64,000 nucleotides of DNA. Source: Sphaerolaimus hirsutus. Taxonomy: Eukaryota > Nematoda > Chromadorea > Monhysterida > Sphaerolaimidae. Both the position numbers and the translations under genes were made by a program. Positions within the stretch are counted from its first letter, which is position 1. Each line of letters begins with the position of its first letter. Shown in pieces: positions 8,392 to 19,300 of this stretch. The notes under the pieces are model-generated. The model was not told the DNA's origin. It did no database searches and worked only from the letters and a program-made list of their open reading frames with translations. Where the stretch lies: NCBI GenBank assembly GCA_964036195.1, contig OZ038460.1, positions 4,591,504-4,655,503 on the forward strand, given 5' to 3'.

Positions 8392-11300
8392 CAAAAGATT
8401 TTGGGATGTTGTCAAAGTGAATAATGTAATTCAAAACCTCCATTTTCTTATTTTTCTTCGCCTCAGCATCACCCACAACCTTACAAATTCTCCTAAATGG
8501 AATCAACTGAGCAGGGCGATCTGGTTCCCCTATCGCCCCTACGTATGCTGCACTATTTAACACACGGCGGACTACTAACGGTCCCAAAAGTTTAGGCAAA
8601 AATTTACTGGTCTGTCCCACTTTTGGCACAAACACTTGTCTCACATAGACTGCGTCACCTACTTGCAGTTTATTTTTCTCCAACTCAACTTGTTTAGCAG
8701 TAGTTTGTTCATATTCTAATTTATTTTTAATTGCAGTTTTCCACGCTTGATAAATTGATTCTCTGATGAACCCAATGGCAGAGTCATTGGTCCGTAAAGC
8801 GAGACTAGGTCGACTCAAAGCGTCAGGAAGGAAGAACAAATTGGGTCTGTGGCCAAACACCACCTCAAAAGCACTCATGCCGATGCTTGCAGAATGACTG
8901 GTCCTAAGGGCCAGCATCAGCATTGGTAAAGTTTCGTCCCAATTCTCATGACTCCTAGCGTATTGCGTAATCATAATACCTAGCAATGTTTTGAAACGAT
9001 GCCAATTTTCCACTTTATTTGCCTGTGGATTAGCCAGCAGCACATTTCTGTGACCCACGCGCAAAAACTTGAAACACTCCCGAAGTGCCATTAAATTTGC
9101 ACCATGGTCACTAATACACACTCTGGGAAAACCTGTGAAAGCGAAAACATGTGTCATAAGTGCCTGCGCGATTGTTATCGTACGCATGTCTGACAAAGGC
9201 GCAGCAAATGGATAACTTGAAAATGGACATATTGCTGTGACTACGGCCTTATATTGGCATGTGGCACTGTAATGCATCACATTCGAAATGTTGAAATACA
9301 GTACATCAAAAGGCCTGTCAGCTTGTGGTAACTGGCCTGTTGGTGACACCACCTGTCCGGTCTGCCCCTTGTGGGCAAAACACTTTGCACACTTTCGAAT
9401 GTAGTCCACCACATCATTATACGCATTATGCCAATAAAAACAGTGCAAAAGCCTCTGATACGTTCTTGCTGCACCTTGGTGTGAACCCCAACCAGATGCA
9501 TGGTGCAGTGCCATCACCGAACAACTCATGTCGGTGGGCACGTACAACAGCAAGGCTGGTTCCAAGCCTGGTTTACGCTTATCAAAGTAATACAGTAGGT
9601 CATCTTCCATGACGTACTGTTGTGCCGCCAGAACCACCCGTCTGGCCAAAGTAGAACTTACTGGTAAATTTCCATCCACCAAAAATTCTTTCATTGCGGC
9701 ACAAAATCCATCTGCCGCCTGTCCGTCTCGGAACTTTTGTACTATACCATCTTCTTCTAAAAAATCAGAAAAATTTTCCTTGTCATAATCTGATGCACTG
9801 GGCAATTGACTTCTAGCAATTTGATCTGGCGTCTGATCAACATTTGGGTCATTTGGAATAACTAGTGAGTGGCTGACGCCTTGGTCATTTGTCACCACCA
9901 CATTTGGTACAGACACATTTACTGCCGGTACTGGTGCTCCTTGCTGCACCCCAGCATTGTCTGGAACATTTGATATCGGCACGGGCGCCGCAGTCGCCTG
10001 ACTAGCATCTTTGGTTACACCCTTCGTTCTGCTCCTAGTCTGCATCACCTGCAAAAGGTGCTTTTGCACGTGATCTTTCACAGTCTGTTGTAGTTCACAT
10101 GAATCTCCGCAATCCTCTCCACAAATCTCCATACGGTCGTCATTCAATATTTCTTCTGATGGATCTGGCACCATTTCTGGCTGTTTTGAGATGTCTTCAG
10201 CGCAAAACTCTCTGGACAACACGTCTGCGGGATTAGTTTTCCCCGGGGTGTATTTTATATTAACCCCAGGAAATGAACTAATTGCTAGTGACCACCTAGC
10301 GACTCTGGGATTCTGTGCATGTTTATCCCTCAACAAGTAACATGCTGCCGCACAATCAGTGTGCACTTCCACTTTGTAACAAAAAATAATGCTGCGCCAG
10401 TGAATTAAGGAAGACACAATGGCGAGCATTTCAAAGTCATAACTAGCCATGCGCTGCTCCTGCTTGGACAGCACTCTAGAATAATACCCGATGACGTTGT
10501 GTCTGTTTCCATCAGCCTTCTGCGACAAAATTCCAGAAATGCCCTTCTTTGAGCCGTCTGTACGCAGCTCAAAACCTTTACTGTAATCTGGGGCAGCCAA
10601 AATTGGCGCCTTCATGAGCTGGTCTTTCAGCCACTGCCACTCTTCTTGTGCATCATCATTCCACACAAAGGGCTGATTATCTTTCCCTGTTAACAGTTTG
10701 TTTAAGTGCCTCGTATGGATGGCAAAATCTTTGATCCAGCTTCGGTGCCAGTTTGCCATTCCTAGGAAACTGCGCACACCAGTCTTGTCTTTTGGTGGGG
10801 GCAATTTACAAATTGCCTCTACCTTCTCTTTGTCCATCTCTCTACCTTCCCTACTGATGTATTGCCCTAACATCTTTACGCGTTTGGCCGCAAAAACGGT
10901 TTTCTTCAGTGAAATACGGAATTTGTAGCGGGCAAAACGCTTCAATGCATCTTCCACGTCGTGCACATGGTCCTCTACCTTGTCAGACACAGTGCACACG
11001 TCATCTACGTACGTTAGCGTTTTTCGACTGTTCCAAAAGATCACGGTCATGGCGAGAGAAAATATTGATGTGCTCAAGCTGCTCCCCTGTGGTAAAGAAT
11101 TAAATTTTAAAACACCACGCGCAGTTGAAATTGCGAATAAATCCTTACTACTCTCTGACAATTTGATCATATCATAGGCGGATAATCCGTCAAAAGTGGA
11201 CCAAACCACTCCTAACAGAAGTTTTTCTAATAATTGCTTAAGGGGTGTTACGTTCCCTTGCTCTAAACGGGTCAGCGAGTTAATTTTTCTGAGGTCAAAC

Positions 11301-12403
11301 ACTGTGCGCCAGTTTTTAATAGTCGGCACCTTTTCCGGCTCTGCCGTCGGCTTTCGAACCAAGAAGACCGGGCTCGAGAAACGACTGAGTCCAAATTCAG
11401 CTAGTCCTAAGGATATTTGCCTTACTAGCCAATGATCTAGGATTTTTTCCTCAAAAAAACTGATAGGATAAGGCCGACTTTGAAAGCCGGGATGATTTTC
11501 ATCCTTAAGCCGGATGTCGGCCACAAGGGCACTACATGAGCTGCGGTTGGCCAACTCCAAGACGAAAACGTCATGATAACGCAACAACATCTCTAAAAAC
11601 TCCTGCTTTTGTTCCTCATTCAAAACTGTGTCACTAAAATTTGCGTCCCGTTTGATGATTTCATGCCTTTCCTGCAAACTGAGTTGTGGCACCATAGGTT
11701 TCGCCAGATTTGGCAAGTTTAGTCTATTTTCTCCTTCGAGATCAGGCTGCACTGTCACCGTAGCCACAGCATTCGGTGAATCTTTTCTAGCCGCCTCTGC
11801 AGCCTTTTTCAGCTCAGAAACCCTTTTCTCTCCCGCGTCCTCGGTCATAGCGGCTATTGACTCTGGGAAGACTTGCTTCACACTGTTTTCATTCAATATC
11901 ATTGCTGACAGTTTTGCTTCGGGATGAATTGTCTGCAAACAGTCTAGCCACTCTCCTATTCGTTGCTGGCACTCCTGCCCAGTCATCACTAGTTTCCTAA
12001 AATTATCTCCATACTGTGGTGTCAGTATTACTGGGACTTGTGTCCCATTCAATGTAGTGTGACCAGTCACATACACTGGAGTGGACTGCTCACCTAAATT
12101 GTTCGGTTTGGTAGGTGCAGAAATCAGAATCTGCTTTTCTGGCACCACCCCAAGTGCCCTATGCAATTCTCCGCCTAGTTGAGTAACCTTAATTAAGGGT
12201 CTATCACTTGGCACAGTGATGTCACTTCTATTTGGGTTGAAGACTGGAATTGAGCATGACAGCATAAAACACTTTCGCTCGCTGTCAAATTGTCTGCTTA
12301 AATCAACCAGCGTGGGGTAGATTTTTATCCTGTGTACTCTCATCATCCTATCAATTGGAGCTCCTACATAATGCTTTTCTAATTTCCTATCCTTCAAAAC
12401 CAT
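7952..12403 (-). CDS. Pol: reverse transcriptase, RNase H, integrase
   Basis: 1483 codons. RT: motif A around STFDGLSAYD, an LPQGSS motif (PQG is retrovirus-like; Ty3 elements usually have PFG), and the catalytic YVDD at residues 465-468. RNase H: LRTDGSKKG near residue 615, the FEMLAIV glutamate, HTDCAA and NPADVLSR. Integrase: an HHCC finger near 963-1010 (HHASGWGSHQGA to CAKC), then core residues SDHG near 1099 and the glutamate of NKVENW near 1132. At the expected first core aspartate I read Asn 1038 (YFNISN; codon 9292-9290). The start codon overlaps the envelope-protease stop (ATGGTTTTGA), so expression would need reinitiation or a -1 shift. The protease lies in the preceding ORF. The last ~145 codons are G/R/P-rich and overlap the accessory exon, so the C-terminus may be non-functional. 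Confidence 0.93.
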   Translation of the reverse strand: MVLKDRKLEKHYVGAPIDRMMRVHRIKIYPTLVDLSRQFDSERKCFMLSCSIPVFNPNRSDITVPSDRPLIKVTQLGGELHRALGVVPEKQILISAPTKPNNLGEQSTPVYVTGHTTLNGTQVPVILTPQYGDNFRKLVMTGQECQQRIGEWLDCLQTIHPEAKLSAMILNENSVKQVFPESIAAMTEDAGEKRVSELKKAAEAARKDSPNAVATVTVQPDLEGENRLNLPNLAKPMVPQLSLQERHEIIKRDANFSDTVLNEEQKQEFLEMLLRYHDVFVLELANRSSCSALVADIRLKDENHPGFQSRPYPISFFEEKILDHWLVRQISLGLAEFGLSRFSSPVFLVRKPTAEPEKVPTIKNWRTVFDLRKINSLTRLEQGNVTPLKQLLEKLLLGVVWSTFDGLSAYDMIKLSESSKDLFAISTARGVLKFNSLPQGSSLSTSIFSLAMTVIFWNSRKTLTYVDDVCTVSDKVEDHVHDVEDALKRFARYKFRISLKKTVFAAKRVKMLGQYISREGREMDKEKVEAICKLPPPKDKTGVRSFLGMANWHRSWIKDFAIHTRHLNKLLTGKDNQPFVWNDDAQEEWQWLKDQLMKAPILAAPDYSKGFELRTDGSKKGISGILSQKADGNRHNVIGYYSRVLSKQEQRMASYDFEMLAIVSSLIHWRSIIFCYKVEVHTDCAAACYLLRDKHAQNPRVARWSLAISSFPGVNIKYTPGKTNPADVLSREFCAEDISKQPEMVPDPSEEILNDDRMEICGEDCGDSCELQQTVKDHVQKHLLQVMQTRSRTKGVTKDASQATAAPVPISNVPDNAGVQQGAPVPAVNVSVPNVVVTNDQGVSHSLVIPNDPNVDQTPDQIARSQLPSASDYDKENFSDFLEEDGIVQKFRDGQAADGFCAAMKEFLVDGNLPVSSTLARRVVLAAQQYVMEDDLLYYFDKRKPGLEPALLLYVPTDMSCSVMALHHASGWGSHQGAARTYQRLLHCFYWHNAYNDVVDYIRKCAKCFAHKGQTGQVVSPTGQLPQADRPFDVLYFNISNVMHYSATCQYKAVVTAICPFSSYPFAAPLSDMRTITIAQALMTHVFAFTGFPRVCISDHGANLMALRECFKFLRVGHRNVLLANPQANKVENWHRFKTLLGIMITQYARSHENWDETLPMLMLALRTSHSASIGMSAFEVVFGHRPNLFFLPDALSRPSLALRTNDSAIGFIRESIYQAWKTAIKNKLEYEQTTAKQVELEKNKLQVGDAVYVRQVFVPKVGQTSKFLPKLLGPLVVRRVLNSAAYVGAIGEPDRPAQLIPFRRICKVVGDAEAKKNKKMEVLNYIIHFDNIPKSFAAIRGAGSHSGAANPGHSGRSPGGHGGMSPVARPIQRDDRTAPLCAAVRSAVCKEAVGPRARGSAAMGDRSAPISDKLAFPQHPLASGQQRCIWGIKPVVQVAKNQSGPQTDSVWSGDERGRTGAGNQFWQAGGADAPVAGRWASL

Positions 12404-15400
12404 GTCAAGAATTCCTGTGTGACATCAGGCGCGTATACTGTCACTGACGTGACAGCAAGCGGTTTCAATTTTACTCTGTCTTTCGTATGCATGAGCAAGA
12501 TGTGATTTACCCCCCGCTCTTTGGGTACATTAAAACGAATTTTCTTTCCCATCATAAACTTAATCTCTCCCATATCCAAATTCTTATTCTCATTATTACG
12601 GTAAAAGGTGACTTGGAAGTCGCCCCATTGTTTCAAAGTTTTGAAACCAATATATATGTCGCTGGTGATTCCCTCCAAAACTAATGCGTGCACATTAAAC
12701 AGTGTGCCGTCTATAGCGAGCTGAATGTCACAAGTACCCAATGGCACCATGTCAGCTCCATCTGCCACCGTAATGGTTATCTGTGTGCTTTTGTATGGAA
12801 TTTTCAGCCTGTCAATTAGTCGTTTATTTAAGCATGACATGGACGCTCCCGTGTCAATGATACAATGCACTTCGACATCTTTTATCATGCCATTTGCACC
12901 TAACACCACCCCTGTGCCAGTAGACGCCAGTCTACAACTCGTTGGCAAGGAATTTAATTGATGAACGCACGTAGTGGCGAAAATCATGTGCATCCGCCAG
13001 TGCCATTCATTGATGCGCCGCCTAGAACATACAGTACTTGTGACTTTGCTGACTCTATATTTCTTCACATTCCTACGCCCTTTTCTCTGCAGTAACAGGC
13101 CCCGAACCCTGTCTAATTTCTGTATCCATGTCTCACCCTCCAATTTTCCCCATAGATCCATGTTTTGCTCTAACACCGGCTCCGTGGTTTCAGTAAAGGA
13201 AAAATAACTTAATAAAGTTGTCGTACAGTTTATTGCCTTGGAACGCAAACTAAACTCTGGGTGTGGTTCAAACACACCTACGCCAGCTTCCTCTAAAGAC
13301 CACTGGTCACTCACTTCCTTCGAGAAAGACCACTGGGCATTCCTTTTCTCTGAAAATGACCACTGGTCACTCCCTCTGTCAGACGATGACCACTGGTCAC
13401 TTGCCCTCCGCAGAGTGCCATCCATTCTCTTTTCGAAATGACTCCACTCAGACACTAGCGGCGTGATTTCCTCTTCTTGAAATGGCTTGTTGTCTAACGC
13501 CCTACTTACTATCACAACAAGCACTGTGCATGCGAAGGCTGCAACTTTCCAGCAATGCGTCACTGCAAGTTTAGCTAGTGATACAAACCAGTCACTCTCT
13601 TCCGTCTGGAAGCAGTGTGCCGGCGTGATTAATGACAAAAGCATCAACAACACTAAGAATGACACCTGCCTGGAAAGTCGAGCGCGCATAGAACGAAGCA
13701 CTTGAGGGTCTACTGCCTCATCTACGTCATTTGCAGCACTTGTCTCATGCAACGTGCGCAACAACTGTGGACCTAAGCGTATTCTGGGTATACGAATTCT
13801 ATTTCCCGCAATTCCACTAATTCCTGCCTGCCTTGGAGGCAAGTCAAGAGTATCTGGCTGCGCCAGTTGTGGCCTGTCGGCGCTCTCATCATTTTGTTGA
13901 CTCATCCTCCACCTAGCATTCCTCACATGTATGTTGTATTGATGAATACACCATGTCACGAAAGACTTAATCATCACAAAGGGCCACTTGCATGCAGAAA
14001 TAACTGCTGCTCTAACCCACTCATAGCGTATGCATGCATAAATGATTGCCAGCAAAACGGCTGTCACAAAAATTATCCATAAAATGTTCAGAATCAGTTG
14101 CATGGGTCCCCTTATTGCTTTGGGCACAGCACTAGTAGTTATCATGTGCATTAAGTCAAACTCATGGTCGATGACACGCCCTGACGCGTTTAATAGTAGC
14201 TCGCCAGCATGCGTGACCATGTGTTCTAGACCCTGTCCATGCAACATACTGGCTGTATGAGCGCTATCAATCGAAAACAGACTGGTGTAATGAATCAATC
14301 TGTCTAACTTTTCCCTAGCTTCGGCTTGACGCATGTGCAAACTGCGCACATTAGCATAAATCATCGCATTCTCCATTGCCATTCCAGGCCTAATGAGTGT
14401 CCTATTAAATCGAATTCCATCTGTCAGAAATTTAGGGTTCACAAACGCAGGTATCTGGTGCATGCGAACCTTAACCATATTACCATCTGTTAACGCTAGA
14501 TAAGTCCCATTGTTTGTCTTGAACACTGGCGAATGCAGTTGAGAACATGGAATTTGATTTGCATGTTCCACTAAATCAAGTGTTCCTGGTATCTTAAATA
14601 ACAATTTCCCATGCACGCGGACTGGCATCATGTCATAACAGGTATCATTCACCCTGTGTGACATGTAAATTCGGTCAGGCTGTACCTGGTGACAAGCCGT
14701 GACAGACAATACATCACCAGTATATTCAGCATTAATGTTTTCATCAGCTAATAGCAAACGTGCCGCGGCTACTGGTGAGATGTGCGCTAATGCCCTGACC
14801 ATCAAGGCATTACTTTGCGCCAATACACATATTTGGTGACGTAATGTTTCGAAATTCTGGTGCGCTTGTTGCGTAAGTACCTGGTAAATGAATTGGTGTT
14901 GCGTAGCGGCATTCGGTGTTAAATTTCCACTCCAAAACTCGGCAAAAGTCATTCTTATGGTTGACGCGCACTTCTTCTTGAACATTATTTGACACATACT
15001 CTCGGTAGATGAGTTATCTATTTGTAAAATTGCTAACAAGGGACCTTGATCGGTTAAATACACCGCCGGATCCAAGCATTGAATGTGTACCGGACCTCCC
15101 TTAATTGTGAAAGCGCTCTGTTCATGAATTAGAATCACTGTTTCGTTCTGTCTTTTCCCTGGGAAACTTCCTACAAGTTCAAATGGACACGATGCAGGCG
15201 CCAGCATTGACGGTTCCCAAAATAGGACCCCCCTACTACTTGTACATCGCCCCGCAGCTGGGCTACATGTGGGCGCAGAGTCCAAATCAGTAATGAGCCG
15301 TTGATTGTCAAATGTTGACACTGTTCCTTTAGTCATTACAAAGTTGTCGACATGTTGAGTGAAACAATCGTTCCAGGTGGGGAACTGCAAATCAATACTA

Positions 15401-16302
15401 TGCATAGTGGACCACACCATCGGCTCTATTTGTTTTATTCCTCGTGACTGTGTGTCACCAGACAACACCGCATGATACATCTCAGCGCAGTTCTCAATTG
15501 ACATTTGCACATAACTGTCATGATACTCGTAAATATAGTGTGAAAACAAAGCATTAGTACACGTAGTTACCTCATGCCTTCTAGCTTGACAGAAGGTAGC
15601 GTTGGCGGAAACTGGACGACGTCTATGTGCATACACCGTCACAGACACGTCGTATACTGGTGACAACTGTGACTCGCCGAACAACGTGGAACTGTACAAG
15701 TTACACGTGGGTATTTCTAAATAACACGCCCCAGTAGGTTTGGGACAAACTTGCAGCAAGGGGGGTTCAGCCCCTACACATGTCACAAATGACAGTATTA
15801 ACACGAACCAGATCACCCTACTTTTCACTTTCAAAATACCCAACAAAAACAAAACACACGCCAAACCAACCAAGTTTTCTTGGCCCGCCGCCCTTTGTTT
15901 GAACTGCGGGTCAAACAAAAGCGGATCCACATATGCCATCTGCCGGGACTTGAGGGCAAACTTGTCACCATCCGGCAAGTTGACCACCCTCAGCACCTTA
16001 TTCTCTGTGGCAATGACCTTTAGTTGCTCAACGCTCACCCCAAATGTCATTCTGTGTGTGCTGACTGGATACCTGTTGTAAATGGCAATGGAAATTGCGC
16101 GGGCCACCCGCCAACGCAATGCCAGTGCCATGTTGTGGGCACACTTCTCAATACTGTCCCTCAACACCAACTTGGACACACTCTTGGGTACAATTTCACT
16201 CTTTAGAACAGCTGGAAGAGAAAAGAAAACAATAGTGATATCTGGCAAAGTGCCAAAATCCCGACAATGCCAAAGTGGACAACTCGACATTTGAATACTC
16301 AC
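12394..16302 (-). CDS. Envelope-like glycoprotein fused to aspartic protease
   Basis: 1302 codons. A long hydrophobic stretch (about residues 143-178) ends in a signal-peptidase-like CVGA. A cysteine-rich ectodomain of about 550 residues follows with several N-glycosylation sequons. Then come a transmembrane segment (733-758), two further hydrophobic segments (about 877-898 and 913-935), a QWS repeat tract (963-1006), and a retroviral-type protease with DTGAS at 1150-1154. The ectodomain pattern loosely recalls glycoproteins of chuvirus-like negative-strand viruses that other retroelements have captured; this is a weak impression. The first ~30 codons lie in an intron (16302-16212) of the spliced gene, so the natural start is probably upstream by splicing. 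The ORF overlaps the giant ORF by 107 nt and pol by 10 nt. Confidence 0.75.
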   Translation of the reverse strand: MSIQMSSCPLWHCRDFGTLPDITIVFFSLPAVLKSEIVPKSVSKLVLRDSIEKCAHNMALALRWRVARAISIAIYNRYPVSTHRMTFGVSVEQLKVIATENKVLRVVNLPDGDKFALKSRQMAYVDPLLFDPQFKQRAAGQENLVGLACVLFLLGILKVKSRVIWFVLILSFVTCVGAEPPLLQVCPKPTGACYLEIPTCNLYSSTLFGESQLSPVYDVSVTVYAHRRRPVSANATFCQARRHEVTTCTNALFSHYIYEYHDSYVQMSIENCAEMYHAVLSGDTQSRGIKQIEPMVWSTMHSIDLQFPTWNDCFTQHVDNFVMTKGTVSTFDNQRLITDLDSAPTCSPAAGRCTSSRGVLFWEPSMLAPASCPFELVGSFPGKRQNETVILIHEQSAFTIKGGPVHIQCLDPAVYLTDQGPLLAILQIDNSSTESMCQIMFKKKCASTIRMTFAEFWSGNLTPNAATQHQFIYQVLTQQAHQNFETLRHQICVLAQSNALMVRALAHISPVAAARLLLADENINAEYTGDVLSVTACHQVQPDRIYMSHRVNDTCYDMMPVRVHGKLLFKIPGTLDLVEHANQIPCSQLHSPVFKTNNGTYLALTDGNMVKVRMHQIPAFVNPKFLTDGIRFNRTLIRPGMAMENAMIYANVRSLHMRQAEAREKLDRLIHYTSLFSIDSAHTASMLHGQGLEHMVTHAGELLLNASGRVIDHEFDLMHMITTSAVPKAIRGPMQLILNILWIIFVTAVLLAIIYACIRYEWVRAAVISACKWPFVMIKSFVTWCIHQYNIHVRNARWRMSQQNDESADRPQLAQPDTLDLPPRQAGISGIAGNRIRIPRIRLGPQLLRTLHETSAANDVDEAVDPQVLRSMRARLSRQVSFLVLLMLLSLITPAHCFQTEESDWFVSLAKLAVTHCWKVAAFACTVLVVIVSRALDNKPFQEEEITPLVSEWSHFEKRMDGTLRRASDQWSSSDRGSDQWSFSEKRNAQWSFSKEVSDQWSLEEAGVGVFEPHPEFSLRSKAINCTTTLLSYFSFTETTEPVLEQNMDLWGKLEGETWIQKLDRVRGLLLQRKGRRNVKKYRVSKVTSTVCSRRRINEWHWRMHMIFATTCVHQLNSLPTSCRLASTGTGVVLGANGMIKDVEVHCIIDTGASMSCLNKRLIDRLKIPYKSTQITITVADGADMVPLGTCDIQLAIDGTLFNVHALVLEGITSDIYIGFKTLKQWGDFQVTFYRNNENKNLDMGEIKFMMGKKIRFNVPKERGVNHILLMHTKDRVKLKPLAVTSVTVYAPDVTQEFLTWF

Positions 16303-19300
16303 CGTTCAGCGCCTCCACGGCCGCTGTGACTGTCACAGGCGTCATTTTCAAGGTGTGACGCATGGTTAAGTGCTCCACACAGTCCAAGTACGTGAAGCAC
16401 ATCACGCCGGACCCCGGCGTCTTGTTGAGGATGTCTGTCGGTCTCACCAGAAAGAAGTACTGGTGCTCAGTGCACACCATGGGAATGCGCCCCAACACCA
16501 TGGGCGGGCGCAGCAGCAAGTCTGAAATATTAGGGAATAACTTCCTACTATCTATCAACCCACAAATCTCACATATAGTTGTATACTTTTCTTCCTGATA
16601 CTCACCTCTAATCAAATGGTCATTCCCCATGGCTGAGGCCACCATCAAATTCACTCCCCACCAATAGCAATCGGCGCCAGTAATGTGGCACAGCCGGTGC
16701 TTTGAGTTGACAAAATTGACGGAAAAGTCCTTGAAAGGTAGCGGCTCCTCTGGCAGATGGGGGATTGTCAGGTCAATGTCGCCCGACGCCAAGGTGATTC
16801 TGTCGGTGCCACACCCGCCCAGCATGCATGCCAACGGGAAATATGTGGCTTGATAGTACTCCAGAGGGAGGCCTACCACATGGCGAAAAATCGGGACCGG
16901 AGCGTCGAACACCAAATTGGTGACTGGCACCGGTCGATGCGGAACCCGCACCGCTGCGCATGAAACATAAACTTTGCGAAACAAAAACAACACCTTTCCT
17001 TTTCTTTCCCCTCTAGCCACATGGAAACCCCTTTTACTACTTAATTTTTGCTTCAAGAACATCCCGTAATCGAGCACACAGGACATTTTATCCAATTGCG
17101 AATTACTAACTTCATTGACTGAACCCCTATACTCAGGTAACACCTCTACCAGCCAAAACCCAGATTCCTGCATGAACTCACCATGGTGGTGTCCATATTC
17201 CATCTCGTAATTCAGATTGAACGGGACGTTGCTTGAATCGACCCGCTGTGGCGCCATGCTCATTGGCCGTGGGACAGCTGGGTGCCTCCCAGGCGTGTCC
17301 CGCATTTTGATCCTGGGCCCCTCTTCAGTGGGCGGGACCTCCACGTCCAGAGCATCAACTGTTTCTTCAGCAATTGGCTCTTCACGCTGCGTTTCTCCTG
17401 TACTCGAGGCAAGTTCTGACGGTTCGGCAGACTCGCCTGTAAATGCAAAACCTGTTTCTTTATTTTTTTCCACGTTGTCAAAGGTACTGATCCGCTTTAG
17501 CGAAAAGGATGTCCAAAGGGTTTCCCGTTGTCCAATGGGACTAACTACCAAATATTCAGAACTTTCCCCAAAATTTCTGATTTTGTTCCCCCGTGTGAAA
17601 CCACATTCAAGCTTTATGCATCCTTCAAAATGCCCAATTTCTACATTGAGGGAATCCCTTCGGACACCCCTTCCTTCGAATTCTAATCGGTGCCGGTCGT
17701 TTTCCGGCCCCGTGCACAAATGTGTATACCAACCCTGACCCAGGTACGACTGTGTGACTCGGCTTTTATTCGCCGAAATTGACCCAAAGTTGTTACTTTG
17801 TTCGATGTTTGAAAGGGTAATGCAGGGACACATAGGGGGTATATCTACCAAGAAAACAATTCTTTCAACCTCTCCCAACATCCCCTTTACAGCGCCCCAG
17901 CTGCCCCGCGTGTCTCCTGACGTCGCAAGTCTATGGCCAGCCATTTTCCGGACATCAGATACAAGTGTCACTTTTGCCCCATTTTGGCAAGTCTCCAAAA
18001 ATAATCGATAATCGTCTCCGGCCTTGAAACCAGAGACTTGCGTCGTTGAGAGACAAGCGGAACAGCGACCCTTTCGACCGCATGTCAACTCTCGACTCTC
18101 GACAGCGCCGATCGCTCGGAAGTGATGACAAAAGGGTGAGTGATAGGCAGAATACGGCCCTGCACCTAGCTTAGGCCAGCCCCGTCGCATTTTAAGCACT
18201 TTCCCTTGGGATTCCACTTCGATACTTAGAGTTTCAGGGAAGACTGTTCCAAAAGTATCGGGACAGGGCAATACTGTTTTTAACAGCATATTACTTCGCA
18301 GACTTTTGATCGATCTGTGTGCCGCGACACTTGACGCTACTGCAACGCCATTTTTTGGACCACTTTGGGACGACTGCCCTATTTCGTGGACTACGCTTTT
18401 CGTTAGACCCAATTTTGGATCAGGCTGGTTTTGGTAGTACATGTATGGGTTAACGTGTTGGTTTTTAGTTTCTAGGTTCACTTTAAACGGACATTTTTCG
18501 GATGTGAGTAGAAAGCTTGTTAAAAAACCCAAATTGGTCCTTGACACCCCTAATTTGTATCTTGCAAATTTTTCATACCAGATAGGCACTTTATCATAAT
18601 TCCCCGAGCGATGCAATTTGATACTCAAACTCCCCGAGCTACACAATTTCACAACATTACTCCCCGAGCGATACAATTTCACCAAATCACTCCCCGAGCG
18701 ATACAATTTCACAAAATCACTCCCCGAGCAATAATCTTTTATTACGATGCACATGAAACCAGAGTTTTTATCGCCACGAGTCGCTAACTGTGGCTGTTGC
18801 CTAAATGGGACGTGCCAGACCGACAGAACCCCTTCATTTTCTATTGTAGCTTTCATTTTCACATCAGATCTCATCTCCGACCATGATTTACCTTTTATAG
18901 TCAAAAATTTTGAATTTTCTATCTCGCAAGTCAAACCTACATCTTTCCCTCTGAATCTCATAAGGTAAAATGCAAACACCTGCTTCAATTTCCCTTCTAT
19001 TTGTTTTTTTATAAGTATCTGTGGCCTGGCATATTGCCCATTTATGGCAACACCACACGCAAGTCGTAGCGGTAATCGACTATCACCAATCTTGTACCTG
19101 CGGCCGTTGCAATCATCTCTGCACGCAGGCGTTGGGCCATCACCTCTGGCTCTCCGCCAAGCCCGGCGGCTATCGCGTCCGAAATCGGGTGTTTGGACGG
19201 GCCACTGCTCTTGCTGATGTCGCGGCGCATGCCGCTGCTGCTGGCGGTCGACGATGACCCGCTGCTCTTGCGCTTGCCTGGAAAGCCAGGCACCTTCTGA

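Noticed and set aside
13238..13466. Plus-strand frames over the QWS repeat
   Set aside because: Repeat periodicity opens several frames; the minus-strand envelope-protease ORF is the coherent one.
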